In this document: one piece after another, positions 22,296 through 30,598 of the stretch
Position numbering within the stretch: position 1 is the first letter of the stretch
Layout: every line of letters begins with the position of its first letter
IMG/VR virus record: IMGVR_UViG_3300047550_003664
Coordinates: 1-41,917 of that record
Reading direction: 5' to 3' (one strand)
DNA: 41,917 nt
From: a virus
Made by a program: the position numbers and the translations under genes
Notes under the pieces: generated by a model
Seen by the model: only the letters and a program-made list of their open reading frames with translations
The model's database searches: none
Told to the model about the DNA's origin: nothing

Positions 22296-24221
22296 ATGAA
22301 AGATCTTGGATTGGAGGCTTTAAGTGCCATCACTGTGTATTCAAAATACGCAAAATATATTCCTGAGCTTCAAAGAAGGGAAACTTGGGATGAGATAGTG
22401 GACAGGTATAGGGATATGATGGTGAAAAAGTATCCCATTTTGAAAACTACGATTGATGAGAATATTGTCTTTATTAAGGAGAAAAAGGTGCTTCCTTCCA
22501 TGAGGGCTCTTCAGTTTGCAGGACCTGCAGCTGAGGTGAACAATTCTAGGATTTACAACTGCTGTTATTTGCCAATTGATAGCATATACAGTTTTAGTGA
22601 AACAATGTTCCTTTTGTTAGGGGGTACAGGTGTGGGATATAGTGTACAAAAGCATCATGTTGCACAGCTTCCTTCAATCAAGAAACCCGGAAAAGCAAGA
22701 AACTATCTCATTGAGGATAGCATTATGGGATGGGCAGATGCTGTAAAGGTGCTGATGAAAGCCTATCTTGAGGGAGCATTTATGCCTAAGTTTGACTTCA
22801 GGGCTATTAGGCACAAGGGAGCTAGGCTTGTTACAGCAGGGGGTAAGGCTCCTGGTCCTGAACCACTTAAAATATGCATAGCTCATATACAAGCTATTCT
22901 TGACAGGAAGCAAGAAGGGGAACAATTGTCTCCTCTTGAATGTCATGACATCCTTTGCCATATTGCAAATAGCGTTCTCTCTGGAGGAATTAGGAGATCG
23001 GCAATGATTGCCCTCTTTAGCCATGATGATGAGGAGATGATTACATGTAAGTATGGCAACTGGTGGGAAATGAATGAACAGCGTGGTAGAGCAAACAATA
23101 GTGCTGTACTTCTTAGAGGTGAGATATTTGCTCAGGAATTCTTTGACTTGTGGAAAAGGATAGAGCTTAGCAACAGTGGAGAGCCTGGGATTTATTGGAC
23201 AAATGATTTGGAATGGGGAACCAACCCTTGCGTAGAGATTGCTCTTAGACCCTATCAATTTTGCAACCTTTGCGAAATAAACGCAGATGATATAGACAGT
23301 CAGGAAGACCTTAATCAAAGAGCCACCATAGCAGCATTCTTTGGCACCCTCCAAGCTGGATTTACAGATTTCCACTATCTAAGGCCTATATGGTCTAAAA
23401 CCACTCAGAAGGATGCTTTGCTGGGTATAGGAATGACAGGCATTGCTAGTGGGAAAGTGCTTTCTCTAGACTTGACACAAGCCTCTGAGAAAGCTAAAAT
23501 GATGAACTCTTTTGTATCTTCCACTATTGGTATAAATGAAGCAGCTAGGGTGACATGCATAAAGCCATCGGGAACCACATCTTTGGTGCTAGGTACTTCC
23601 AGTGGCATCCATGCTTGGCACAATGATTACTATCTCAGGACAATGAGATTCAATAAGAATGAGGACATTGCTGCCTATTTGATGGTAAATCATCCTGAAC
23701 TGTGCGAAGATGACCAACTGAGACCTACAGACACCCTTTGTGTAAGGATTCCTGTAAAAGCTCCTGAGGGCTCCATTCTCAGAACTGAAACTGCTATTGA
23801 CACCCTAGAGCGTGTTAAGAAGTTCTCCAAAGAATGGATTAAGCCGGGGCATAGAAATGGAAACAACTCCCACAATGTCAGTGCTACAATTTCTATTGAT
23901 AAAAATAGACTTTATACAGAAGGAGAGAATGAATGGGTTGCAGTGGATGAGGAAGATGATCTTGTATATAAAGTTGATGAGTGGGAAGCTGTAGGACAAT
24001 GGATGTGGGACAATAAAGACTATTACAATGGGTTGAGTGTTCTTCCTTATTGGGGAGGCAGTTTCATTCAAGCTCCTTTTGAGGACATCACCAAAGAAGA
24101 ATATGAAAAGAGGATGGCTAGTGTTAGCTCTATAGACCTCACAAAGGTGATAGAGCTTGATGACACTGTGGACTTCGGTGCTATCGCAGCTTGCGCTGGT
24201 GGACAATGCAGTTTGGAATGA
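22296..24221 (+). CDS. nrdJ: Adenosylcobalamin-dependent ribonucleotide reductase (class II)
   Basis: 641 residues, single-chain. NCCYLPID (88-95) has the redox Cys pair region; GGTGVGYSVQ the nucleotide site; NPCVEI at 310-315 with the thiyl Cys312; FCNLCEIN follows; and the C-terminus is CAGGQC (Cys633/Cys638), the swinging redox pair typical of monomeric class II enzymes. No nrdB-like subunit is present, and the C-terminal pair fits the B12-dependent enzyme. It reduces ribonucleotides for phage DNA synthesis and would use host cobalamin. The gene starts behind its own promoter and its stop overlaps the next start (ATGA). Confidence 0.85.
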   Translation: MKDLGLEALSAITVYSKYAKYIPELQRRETWDEIVDRYRDMMVKKYPILKTTIDENIVFIKEKKVLPSMRALQFAGPAAEVNNSRIYNCCYLPIDSIYSFSETMFLLLGGTGVGYSVQKHHVAQLPSIKKPGKARNYLIEDSIMGWADAVKVLMKAYLEGAFMPKFDFRAIRHKGARLVTAGGKAPGPEPLKICIAHIQAILDRKQEGEQLSPLECHDILCHIANSVLSGGIRRSAMIALFSHDDEEMITCKYGNWWEMNEQRGRANNSAVLLRGEIFAQEFFDLWKRIELSNSGEPGIYWTNDLEWGTNPCVEIALRPYQFCNLCEINADDIDSQEDLNQRATIAAFFGTLQAGFTDFHYLRPIWSKTTQKDALLGIGMTGIASGKVLSLDLTQASEKAKMMNSFVSSTIGINEAARVTCIKPSGTTSLVLGTSSGIHAWHNDYYLRTMRFNKNEDIAAYLMVNHPELCEDDQLRPTDTLCVRIPVKAPEGSILRTETAIDTLERVKKFSKEWIKPGHRNGNNSHNVSATISIDKNRLYTEGENEWVAVDEEDDLVYKVDEWEAVGQWMWDNKDYYNGLSVLPYWGGSFIQAPFEDITKEEYEKRMASVSSIDLTKVIELDDTVDFGAIAACAGGQCSLE

Positions 24222-24391
24222 AACAGGAATTTATAGAGAATGTCCACTACTATCTCGAAGATGGGAAAATAGTGTTTACAGAGAAATATCTATCTGAGAA
24301 GAATAAACACTGCTGTGGAAATAAATGTCGACATTGTCCTTTTGTTGACAAATGGAAAAAAGGAGCTGTTGAGAAAAGAGAAATACAATGA
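24218..24391 (+). CDS. DUF5522-like small Cys-rich protein
   Basis: 57 residues: FTEKYLSEKNKHCCGNKCRHC, with a C-C-G-N-x-C-R-H-C-P core, as in the DUF5522 family of bacterial and phage proteins. The cysteines may bind a metal. Start at 24218 overlaps the RNR stop by 4 bases, so it is likely co-translated with NrdJ. Function unknown; a redox or maturation role for RNR is only suggested by position. Confidence 0.6.
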   Translation: MKQEFIENVHYYLEDGKIVFTEKYLSEKNKHCCGNKCRHCPFVDKWKKGAVEKREIQ

Positions 24392-24410
24392 TTTTTTCGT
24401 TTTGCATTTT

Positions 24411-24435
24411 CCCCCTGCCGTGTCTACGGTGGGGG
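24411..24435 (+). terminator. Stem-loop terminator after nrdJ
   Basis: CCCCC (24411-24415) and GCCGT (24417-24421) pair with GGGGG (24431-24435) and ACGGT (24426-24430), bulging T24416; the loop is GTCT, followed by TTTTTATTTTTT. Strong candidate for an intrinsic terminator of the nrdJ unit. Confidence 0.72.
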
Positions 24436-24460
24436 TTTTTATTTTTTAAAACCAATTTAT

Positions 24461-24730
24461 ATGAGAGTTAATTGTATATGTTCTGTTACAACAGATGAAC
24501 AGTTTGAAACAGCAAATGAACTGTGTGGAGAATCTTTGAAAAAAACTCCTACAGGTACATACGAGTTAAAAAAATGGTTTAGGACTAAAAGAGATGCCCA
24601 GCGTTGGATGATTGGTAGAGTGTATGAATTGAATAAAGAAGATCTTTGTAATGAAATGATACATGATGTATTCAATCGTAGTATGTTGAGATACAAGGAT
24701 GTATGCATTTTCATAAAAAGAGACTTTTAA
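24461..24730 (+). CDS. Small hypothetical protein
   Basis: 89 residues, mixed charge (WFRTKRDAQRWMIGRVYELN), no known domain. It stands alone between the nrdJ terminator and the recA promoter. Function unknown. Confidence 0.6.
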   Translation: MRVNCICSVTTDEQFETANELCGESLKKTPTGTYELKKWFRTKRDAQRWMIGRVYELNKEDLCNEMIHDVFNRSMLRYKDVCIFIKRDF

Positions 24731-24761
24731 TTGGTATGGTGTCTAAATTTTTGTAAATTTG
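24731..24761 (+). promoter_or_regulatory. Bacteroidota-type promoter for recA
   Basis: TTGG (24731-24734), a 19-base spacer and TAAATTTG (24754-24761). The recA ATG is 16 bases downstream. Same spacing as the primase and nrdJ promoters. Confidence 0.6.
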
Positions 24762-24777
24762 AAAACAATATCAACAC

Positions 24778-25803
24778 ATGGCTAAAGAGAAAATTGAGAG
24801 CTCAGGAAAGAGTAAGCTTCAGGAGACACTGGAAAAGCTTAACAAGACTTATGGACAAGGGTCTGTCATCACTCTTGACACCAAGACCAATGGTAATTAC
24901 GACATTATTCCTTCAGGAAGCATTGGATTTGATTGGGTGACATTAGGTGTTGGTGGATTTGTTAAAGGTAGGTTGTATGAATTGATGGGCTGGGAGGGAA
25001 GCGGGAAGTCTACAATTTGTGGACATGCTGCTGCTAATTGTCAAGCTCAAGGAGGAAAGGTGCTCTATATTGATGGAGAGCATGCATTGGATAAGAAGTA
25101 TTTCCAAGCTCTTGGTGTCAACACTTCTGAAATGCTTATTGCTCAACCTAGCTGTGGTGAAGAGGGATTTAACATAGCTATTGACATGATAACCACTGGA
25201 GAGCTTGATCTTGTCATCATTGACAGTGATAGCAGTTTGATTCCCAAGAAGGTGCTTGATGGTGAGGTGGGTGATAGTTCCATAGGTTATAAAGCAAGGT
25301 TGAATAGCAATGCCTATCCTAAGCTTAAGACAGCTCTTTCCAATAATGGAACATGTGTTATTGTTGTAAGTCAATATCGTGAGAAGATTGGAATTATGTT
25401 TGGCAATCCCACAACAACTCAAGGTGGACATGCTCTTAAGTTTTATTCCGATGTACGCATAGAAGTGAGCAAGAGTTTGGCCAAGGATGGAGATGTTGTT
25501 TATGCCAACACTACAAAAGTGAAAGCTGTAAAGAACAAAATGGGCAACCCTTACAAACAATCTCAGTTTGAAATTGTGTATGGTGAGGGTATTGACAAGA
25601 TGGCTGAAATAATGGAGCTGGGAAATGAGCATGATATATTCAAGAAATGGGGAAAAACCATCACACTTGATGAAGTGAAATACGACATTGAGGATTTCAA
25701 GAAAATGGTGATGGATAATGAAGAATTCTATAACAACATTGTTGAAAAAATAAAAGAGAAAATCAATGGCTCTGAAGATACAGTTCAAGAAGTTGTACAA
25801 TAG
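24778..25803 (+). CDS. recA: RecA/UvsX-like recombinase
   Basis: 341 residues. Walker A is GWEGSGKST (71-79), GKVLYIDGEHALD follows (93-105), Walker B is DLVIID (144-149), and VVSQYREKIG and TQGGHALKFY match the RecA loop-2 neighbourhood. It would form filaments on single-stranded DNA for strand exchange and recombination-dependent replication. The N-terminal oligomerisation helix is present. Its 3' end overlaps the dut start by 38 bases. A long antisense open frame here is a shadow. Confidence 0.88.
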   Translation: MAKEKIESSGKSKLQETLEKLNKTYGQGSVITLDTKTNGNYDIIPSGSIGFDWVTLGVGGFVKGRLYELMGWEGSGKSTICGHAAANCQAQGGKVLYIDGEHALDKKYFQALGVNTSEMLIAQPSCGEEGFNIAIDMITTGELDLVIIDSDSSLIPKKVLDGEVGDSSIGYKARLNSNAYPKLKTALSNNGTCVIVVSQYREKIGIMFGNPTTTQGGHALKFYSDVRIEVSKSLAKDGDVVYANTTKVKAVKNKMGNPYKQSQFEIVYGEGIDKMAEIMELGNEHDIFKKWGKTITLDEVKYDIEDFKKMVMDNEEFYNNIVEKIKEKINGSEDTVQEVVQ

Positions 25804-26206
25804 CACAAAGCTCCCTGTAAAAGGGAGCTTACATGCTGCTTGTTATGATGCTCATGCTGCAAGTATTTCATTTGACAATAACAATAGTGTTGTTATAGGA
25901 TTGGGATTTGCCACAAAGATTCCTGACGGGTATAGAGGAGTGATAGTGCCTAGAAGTGGATTTACAAAGACTAACTGGGTGATGAATAATGGAATAGGAG
26001 TGGTGGATAGCGACTACATTGGGGAGTGGATGATGAAGATAAAACCTATTGATGGAAAGATATATGAAACCCCTCTACCTTTCATTATTGGTGACAGATG
26101 TTGCCAGATATATTTTGAGAAGGTGCTAGATGTGGAGTTTGTAGAAGTGGACGAGCTAGAAACTACAGAGAGAGGAACAGGGGGATTTGGTAGTACAGGC
26201 TTATGA
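25766..26206 (+). CDS. dut: Trimeric-type dUTPase
   Basis: 146 residues with the five dUTPase motifs: AACYDAHA (I), PRSG at 62-65 (II), NGIGVVDSDYIGE with the catalytic Asp81 (III), GDRCCQIYF (IV) and RGTGGFGSTG near the C-terminus (V). It hydrolyses dUTP to dUMP, keeping uracil out of phage DNA and supplying precursor for dTMP. It overlaps recA by 38 bases and the next gene by 4. Confidence 0.9.
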   Translation: MALKIQFKKLYNSTKLPVKGSLHAACYDAHAASISFDNNNSVVIGLGFATKIPDGYRGVIVPRSGFTKTNWVMNNGIGVVDSDYIGEWMMKIKPIDGKIYETPLPFIIGDRCCQIYFEKVLDVEFVEVDELETTERGTGGFGSTGL

Positions 26207-26592
26207 ACAAGTGTAAGAAGTGTGGAAAGAATTGCGTAGGGGAATGGTGCTTTTCACACAAGCCAAGAAAACCATTAAAAGCAAAACCTTCTGAGAAGAA
26301 CAAAAAACCATTGTTTGATTTCTTCTTGAGCATATGGAACAAAAGACAACATATTTCTGAAATAAGTGGAGAGGGGCTTGGAAAACAGCCTCTCTCCATA
26401 TTTTTTCATCATATTCTTCCAAAAAGCAAATATCCTGAGGCTGAGTTTGATGAAGATAATATAATTCTTGTTACCTTTGACGAACATCAGATGGTGGAAA
26501 TAGACATGTATAAGTATGAGGAAGTGAACAACAGAAGGCAAATGCTAATAAGGAAGTATGATGAGAGAGCCAAAGAAGGAGTTCAAGAGTGA
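26203..26592 (+). CDS. Cys-rich HNH-type endonuclease-like protein
   Basis: 129 residues. The N-terminal CKKCGKNCVGEWC is a possible zinc knuckle; the C-terminal IFFHHILPKSKYPEAEFDED, then NIILVTFDEH, has the HH-N-H spacing of HNH nucleases such as NinG-like recombination proteins. Located between dut and phoH, with overlaps on both sides. It may process recombination intermediates; homing activity cannot be excluded. Confidence 0.6.
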   Translation: MNKCKKCGKNCVGEWCFSHKPRKPLKAKPSEKNKKPLFDFFLSIWNKRQHISEISGEGLGKQPLSIFFHHILPKSKYPEAEFDEDNIILVTFDEHQMVEIDMYKYEEVNNRRQMLIRKYDERAKEGVQE

Positions 26593-27211
26593 CATAAGGT
26601 ACAAGATTACGCTAAATGATGAACAAAAAGAAGCCAAAAGGCTGATTATTGACCATCAGATAGTGGTCATCACTGGTAGAGCTGGTAGTGGAAAGTCGTT
26701 AATTGGCGCTCAATGTGCTTTGGATTTTCTTTTTAAGAAGCAAGTGGACAAGGTGTTTGTCACAAGAGCCACTATTGAAGTGGGATCTAGCATGGGATTT
26801 CTACCCGGAGCTCTTGAGGAAAAGTTCAATCCTTATATGGAGGCTTTTCAGGAGAATCTGTTCAAATGCTATGATGAGCAGAAGGTCAATGATTTGATAA
26901 ACAACAAGAAAATAATGGCCTATCCTGTGCAATTCATCAGAGGAAAGACAATTGACGATTTGTTGATTGTTGAGGAAAGTCAAAATATGAATAAAGCTCA
27001 AATGCTAGCTATTCTCACAAGGCTTGGGAAGACAGGAAAGATTGTGATAAATGGAGACAATGAGCAGAAGGATATAAGAGATGAGTACAATGGTCTTAGT
27101 TATGTTATTGAACTATCAAAGAAAATAGATGAAATCAAATGGATTAAGCTCAAGGAGAATCACAGGAGTGATATTGTTGCTCGTATTCTTGAATATGAGT
27201 ATGGCAAGTGA
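26558..27211 (+). CDS. phoH: PhoH-like ATPase
   Basis: 217 residues. Walker A is GRAGSGKSL (40-48), the PhoH segment TRATIEVGSSMGFLPGALEEK follows (three short blocks in a row), then a Walker B strand IDDLLIVEESQN and GKIVINGDNEQ. It is a P-loop ATPase common in phages; cellular function remains uncertain (RNA helicase-nuclease partner or phosphate-starvation-linked). It overlaps the HNH gene by 35 bases; the start at 26561 is equally good. Confidence 0.82.
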   Translation: MMREPKKEFKSDIRYKITLNDEQKEAKRLIIDHQIVVITGRAGSGKSLIGAQCALDFLFKKQVDKVFVTRATIEVGSSMGFLPGALEEKFNPYMEAFQENLFKCYDEQKVNDLINNKKIMAYPVQFIRGKTIDDLLIVEESQNMNKAQMLAILTRLGKTGKIVINGDNEQKDIRDEYNGLSYVIELSKKIDEIKWIKLKENHRSDIVARILEYEYGK

Positions 27212-27284
27212 AGGATGTAGAAGTCCTAAGTGCTATGTGAGGAAAGCAGCAATGTTAGACAGTAATACAGCTAAAATCAAATAA
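27195..27284 (+). CDS. Possible very small Cys-containing peptide
   Basis: 29 residues starting MSMASEGCRSPKCYVRK, with a C-x-x-x-x-C pair. It begins inside the phoH 3' end and fills most of the 79-base gap to the next gene. Small peptides with a similar C-SPKCYVRK core occur in related phages to my recollection, but the evidence here is thin. Confidence 0.3.
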   Translation: MSMASEGCRSPKCYVRKAAMLDSNTAKIK

Positions 27285-27290
27285 TAGGAT

Positions 27291-27572
27291 ATGGAAAAAA
27301 ATCAATTCTACTACACCCGTAAGAATGGGGAAAAGGAAGTGAAGGACAGTTTTAATGTAAACAAGGTGATTCGCACTGTTATAGAAGATGATGGAAGGAC
27401 GCTTGTTCTTCTGGATGATCTTCATGAGCGTGTGTTGGAGGTGCCTATTTACGACCAAAGAACAGGTAAAGTCAAAGAAACACGAAGAGAAAGGAACACC
27501 TACCAGTCTGAAATCCATCTTGAGCCTGAAGATGCTGAAAGGTTTTATAAACTGACAAAAATTGACGACTGA
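27291..27572 (+). CDS. Small hypothetical protein
   Basis: 93 residues, highly charged and apparently beta-rich (KVIRTVIEDDGRTLVLLDDLHERVLEV, in two blocks), followed by a KVKETRRERNTY segment. Its stop overlaps the next start by one base (TGATG). No domain recognised. Confidence 0.65.
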   Translation: MEKNQFYYTRKNGEKEVKDSFNVNKVIRTVIEDDGRTLVLLDDLHERVLEVPIYDQRTGKVKETRRERNTYQSEIHLEPEDAERFYKLTKIDD

Positions 27573-27862
27573 TGAAAGAGTTTAAGAAACTTAGAGGGAA
27601 TCGTGTATATCTTAACATTCCTGAATTCAAGGAAAGCCCCATCTATCTCACAGAGGAATTGAAACAGGCATTCATCGAGGAAGAGAAAAAGAGATATACC
27701 AGCTTGGAAGTGTATGCTGTAGGTGATCTGGTGACAGATATTGCAGAAGGTGACAAAGTTATGGTGGATCCTCAAGCTCTTCAGAATGCTTCTGTCATCA
27801 GCATCAGTGATGCTAAGAAAGTGATACTAATATCTCCGTTTGACATCATCCACATTTGGTAA
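27572..27862 (+). CDS. Hypothetical protein, faintly GroES-like
   Basis: 96 residues. The pattern VYAVGDLVTDIAEGDKVMVDP, then SDAKKVILISPFDIIHIW, has the order of a GroES/gp31-type beta-barrel (VGD-V plus a C-terminal strand after a basic loop). A co-chaperonin acting on a capsid protein is possible, but the resemblance is weak. It forms a translation-coupled pair with the previous gene. Confidence 0.4.
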   Translation: MKEFKKLRGNRVYLNIPEFKESPIYLTEELKQAFIEEEKKRYTSLEVYAVGDLVTDIAEGDKVMVDPQALQNASVISISDAKKVILISPFDIIHIW

Positions 27863-27864
27863 TT

Positions 27865-28605
27865 ATGTTACTATCTGCAAAATGTATAACCTATGGAAGA
27901 GTGGAGTTTCTGGAAGAGTCACTCCACTCTTTCCTTATTCAAGAATATGATGGGGAGAAAGAAATGGTGATAGTCAATGACTGTCCATTTCAAAAACTCA
28001 TCTTTGACCATCCCAATGTTAGGATATTCAATCTGAGTGAAACCTTCAATACTCTTGGGGATAAGGAAAACTTTGCTACAGAGCAATGTAGAGGAGAGGT
28101 GATAATGCAATGGGATGATGATGACCTAGCCCTCCCCAATCATCTTAGCAATGTAAAAAAGTGGTTTGTAGAAGGTAGTGATCTTCTCCATTGGCATAGA
28201 GCAATATTCATGAATGCTCCTAACATTTCTGCTATTACAGGAGTGGGTAATTCAGGTATTGTTTACAGCAAAAAGATATGGAGAGAGATGGGTGGCTATC
28301 CTCTTGAGAATGCTGGATATGATATGTCTTTTGTAGTGAAGATAAAGCAAATGAGTAATAACATTGTGTTTGCTGATCCTCCTGATGATGAGGTGAGTTG
28401 GATATATGTATGGGGAGGAAGAGGCTATCATTGTAGTGGTATGGGTACAGACACTCCTGATAGACCTAGTGTGATGGTGAGGCACAGCGAGTATATTGAA
28501 AGTCTTAGAAGAATGAACATGATTCCTGAAGGAGATGTTTATTTGCAACCTCATTGGAAGCATGATTATAATGTTAAACTGAAACAGTTTATTAATGCTG
28601 GTTGA
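27865..28605 (+). CDS. Family 2 glycosyltransferase
   Basis: 246 residues from the ATG at 27865; a TTG at 27856 is rejected. The GT-A fold is shown by CITYGRVEFLEESLHSFL at the start, EMVIVNDCPF and a metal-binding EVIMQWDDDDLALP motif. It would transfer a sugar from a nucleotide donor to a lipid, protein or DNA acceptor. It is the first of four genes (27865-30486) forming a sugar cassette at the end of the + strand block. It overlaps the next gene by 11 bases. Confidence 0.75.
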   Translation: MLLSAKCITYGRVEFLEESLHSFLIQEYDGEKEMVIVNDCPFQKLIFDHPNVRIFNLSETFNTLGDKENFATEQCRGEVIMQWDDDDLALPNHLSNVKKWFVEGSDLLHWHRAIFMNAPNISAITGVGNSGIVYSKKIWREMGGYPLENAGYDMSFVVKIKQMSNNIVFADPPDDEVSWIYVWGGRGYHCSGMGTDTPDRPSVMVRHSEYIESLRRMNMIPEGDVYLQPHWKHDYNVKLKQFINAG

Positions 28606-29161
28606 GTTTATAATCCCCACTTATTACAGACCCCATTTGCTAAAAGCAATGTTAGCAAGCCTTGTTGCCCAAACAGATGGTGATTGGGGAGCTCTTGTGA
28701 TGATTGATAATGACAAGAATGAGGAAATTGAGAATGTGTGCACCATGTTTGAGGATGAGAGAATAAGATGGGCGTACATGGATAAAAGGTATAATGATTG
28801 GGGACATACGCCTAGAGAACAAGGTAAACAAATGTCTCAGGCTGATTACATCATAATGACAGGTGATGATAATTATTACACTCCAAACTTTGTAGAAGAA
28901 CTAAGAAAAGCAACAGTGAATCTTCCAGCTCTTGTGTATTGGGATATGGTGCATTCTCATTATAATTATCAATTTTTTGGATGCCATCTTAACATGGGTC
29001 AGATAGACATGGGAGCTTTTGCCACAAGAAAAGATGTGGCACATGACATATATTTAGGTACACATTATGCTGCTGATGGATTTTTCATTGAAGAATTTAA
29101 GAAGAATCATAGACACAAGGGAGTGGTGAAGATTGACAAGGTTTTGTTTGTACACAATTAA
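28595..29161 (+). CDS. GT-A-type glycosyltransferase
   Basis: 188 residues. VEFIIPTYYRPHLLKAML is the family 2 N-terminal strand-helix, and ADYIIMTGDDNYYTPNFVEE provides the D-D donor-binding motif. It is short, covering mainly the catalytic domain. Overlaps the upstream glycosyltransferase by 11 bases, suggesting coordinated expression and a possibly sequential reaction. Confidence 0.72.
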   Translation: MLVEFIIPTYYRPHLLKAMLASLVAQTDGDWGALVMIDNDKNEEIENVCTMFEDERIRWAYMDKRYNDWGHTPREQGKQMSQADYIIMTGDDNYYTPNFVEELRKATVNLPALVYWDMVHSHYNYQFFGCHLNMGQIDMGAFATRKDVAHDIYLGTHYAADGFFIEEFKKNHRHKGVVKIDKVLFVHN

Positions 29162-29170
29162 TTTAAAAAT

Positions 29171-29833
29171 ATGTTAGTTACAAAAAGAGGAATAACAATT
29201 AATGTTGCTGAAACAAAGCTTAATAAGAATTTCTGGACAGATCATTATAGTTACTGGGAAGAATCTACTTTCGAGTTTTTACAAAAGTATTGGAACAACG
29301 ATAAAACTTTTATTGATATTGGTGCTTGGATTGGTCCTATATCCTTAATAGCAAGTAAGTATTCAAAAGAATGTGTATGTTTTGAACCAGACACATTTGC
29401 TTACGATGAGTTTAAACATAACATAGAACTAAATGGAATTACAAATATACATTTAGAAAAAAAGGCTGTTTCTATTCATCCAACAATAGAAATAGGATGT
29501 GAAGTACTTGGTCAAAGTGGAACAAGAGACTCCTGTAAACAAAATGTAATAACATGCGAATGTATTTCTATATCAGAAATACTTTCTAAATACAATTTGA
29601 ATAAAGAGAATATATCAGTGATTAAGATAGATGTAGAGGGACATGAAACAGAATTGTTACAAGACAGAGTTCTTTGGGACTTGAATCTTCCTATACACAT
29701 TTCCTTTCATCCTGGATGGAAAGAAAACAGAAAAGCTTTCTATGAGAGCGTTAAACCATTCCTTATTCACAAAGGAATCAATGTTTCTAACATAGAAAAT
29801 TATGGAAACTTCTTTGATCTGACAATAGAATGA
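29171..29833 (+). CDS. FkbM-family methyltransferase
   Basis: 220 residues. SAM-binding motif FIDIGAWIGPIS, CFEPD as the acidic strand-2 end, NGITNIHLEKKAVS, and IKIDVEGHETELL are the FkbM signature. FkbM enzymes methylate hydroxyl groups, frequently on sugars. Placed between glycosyltransferases, it likely caps a glycan. Its codons are more A/T-rich than those of its neighbours, hinting at later acquisition. The stop overlaps the next start (ATGA). Confidence 0.8.
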   Translation: MLVTKRGITINVAETKLNKNFWTDHYSYWEESTFEFLQKYWNNDKTFIDIGAWIGPISLIASKYSKECVCFEPDTFAYDEFKHNIELNGITNIHLEKKAVSIHPTIEIGCEVLGQSGTRDSCKQNVITCECISISEILSKYNLNKENISVIKIDVEGHETELLQDRVLWDLNLPIHISFHPGWKENRKAFYESVKPFLIHKGINVSNIENYGNFFDLTIE

Positions 29834-30486
29834 AAATCCCTATTGTTATAAACAACAGAGACTTGTACACATGGCCTGTAGCCATGGTTCACAGGATGAT
29901 GAAATATGATGGTGTAGGAGATATTATTATTGTAGACAATGGTTCTACATATCCTCCTCTCATACATTGGTATGATAGACAAACACTTGTAGAAGTGGTG
30001 AGGTGTGAAAATCTAGGACATGGAGGGGCTTGGGTAAGTGGTGTTGTTGAGAGACTTGGGAGCAAGCATTACGTTGTTACAGACTCTGACATGGGGCTTG
30101 AAGACACTCCTGATGACACTCTTATGGTGTTGATGGAAAAGCTTGAAAAGCATCCATACATCAGGAAAGTGGGACTTGGACTAAATTGGCAAATAGTGAA
30201 ACCTGAAAGCCCTTATTACAACAGACTCAATCTGTATGAAAAAGATAGATGGGAGAAGTCAAAAATAATGGATGATGTATATGTAGATGTGGAAATCGAC
30301 ACTACGTTTGCCATGTACAATGTAGACAGTTATTTCATAGGAGGAGGAAGCTTAACATTTCCTTATGTAGCAAGACACTGTCCTTGGGAGCTTACAAAAG
30401 CTGAATATGAAGCAAATGATGAATTCAAATATTACATAAAAAATGCTTCTCATTCTTCTTCTTATAAAACCCTCTTAGGATTGTAA
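29830..30486 (+). CDS. Putative glycosyltransferase (GT-A fold)
   Basis: 218 residues. IPIVINNRDLYTWPVAMV, DIIIVDNGSTYPP and KHYVVTDSDMGLED give the nucleotide-sugar-binding order with a D-S-D metal motif. VGLGLNWQIVKPES and FAMYNVDSYF follow in the acceptor half. It is the last gene of the + strand block, ending just before the bidirectional terminator. Confidence 0.7.
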   Translation: MKIPIVINNRDLYTWPVAMVHRMMKYDGVGDIIIVDNGSTYPPLIHWYDRQTLVEVVRCENLGHGGAWVSGVVERLGSKHYVVTDSDMGLEDTPDDTLMVLMEKLEKHPYIRKVGLGLNWQIVKPESPYYNRLNLYEKDRWEKSKIMDDVYVDVEIDTTFAMYNVDSYFIGGGSLTFPYVARHCPWELTKAEYEANDEFKYYIKNASHSSSYKTLLGL

Positions 30487-30491
30487 ATAAA

Positions 30492-30517
30492 AAAAGCCCT
30501 CGATCAAGAGGGCTTTT
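30492..30517. terminator. Bidirectional intrinsic terminator between convergent blocks
   Basis: Perfect ten-base-pair stem AAAAGCCCTC / GAGGGCTTTT (30492-30501 with 30508-30517), loop GATCAA. Flanking A and T runs make it work on both strands. The + strand genes end at 30486 and the - strand genes at 30599. The remaining bases to 30598 contain no gene that I can support. Confidence 0.85.
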
Positions 30518-30598
30518 CTTTTAGAAGGCTTCCAAAGAATAGCTGTTCTAGACCAACCATTCACCTAGTGTGCATTGTGAAGAGGCATGTGAAGCCAA

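Noticed and set aside
22674-23375. 233-residue - strand frame opposite nrdJ
   Set aside because: Lies wholly inside a clear ribonucleotide reductase gene and has no recognisable motif.
24943-25806. 287-residue open frame on the - strand opposite recA
   Set aside because: Complete shadow of the RecA reading frame; low-complexity Ile/His/Phe-rich translation.
30518-30598. Search for a gene or tRNA in the gap after the terminator
   Set aside because: Only very short frames, no cloverleaf; I see nothing I can support.
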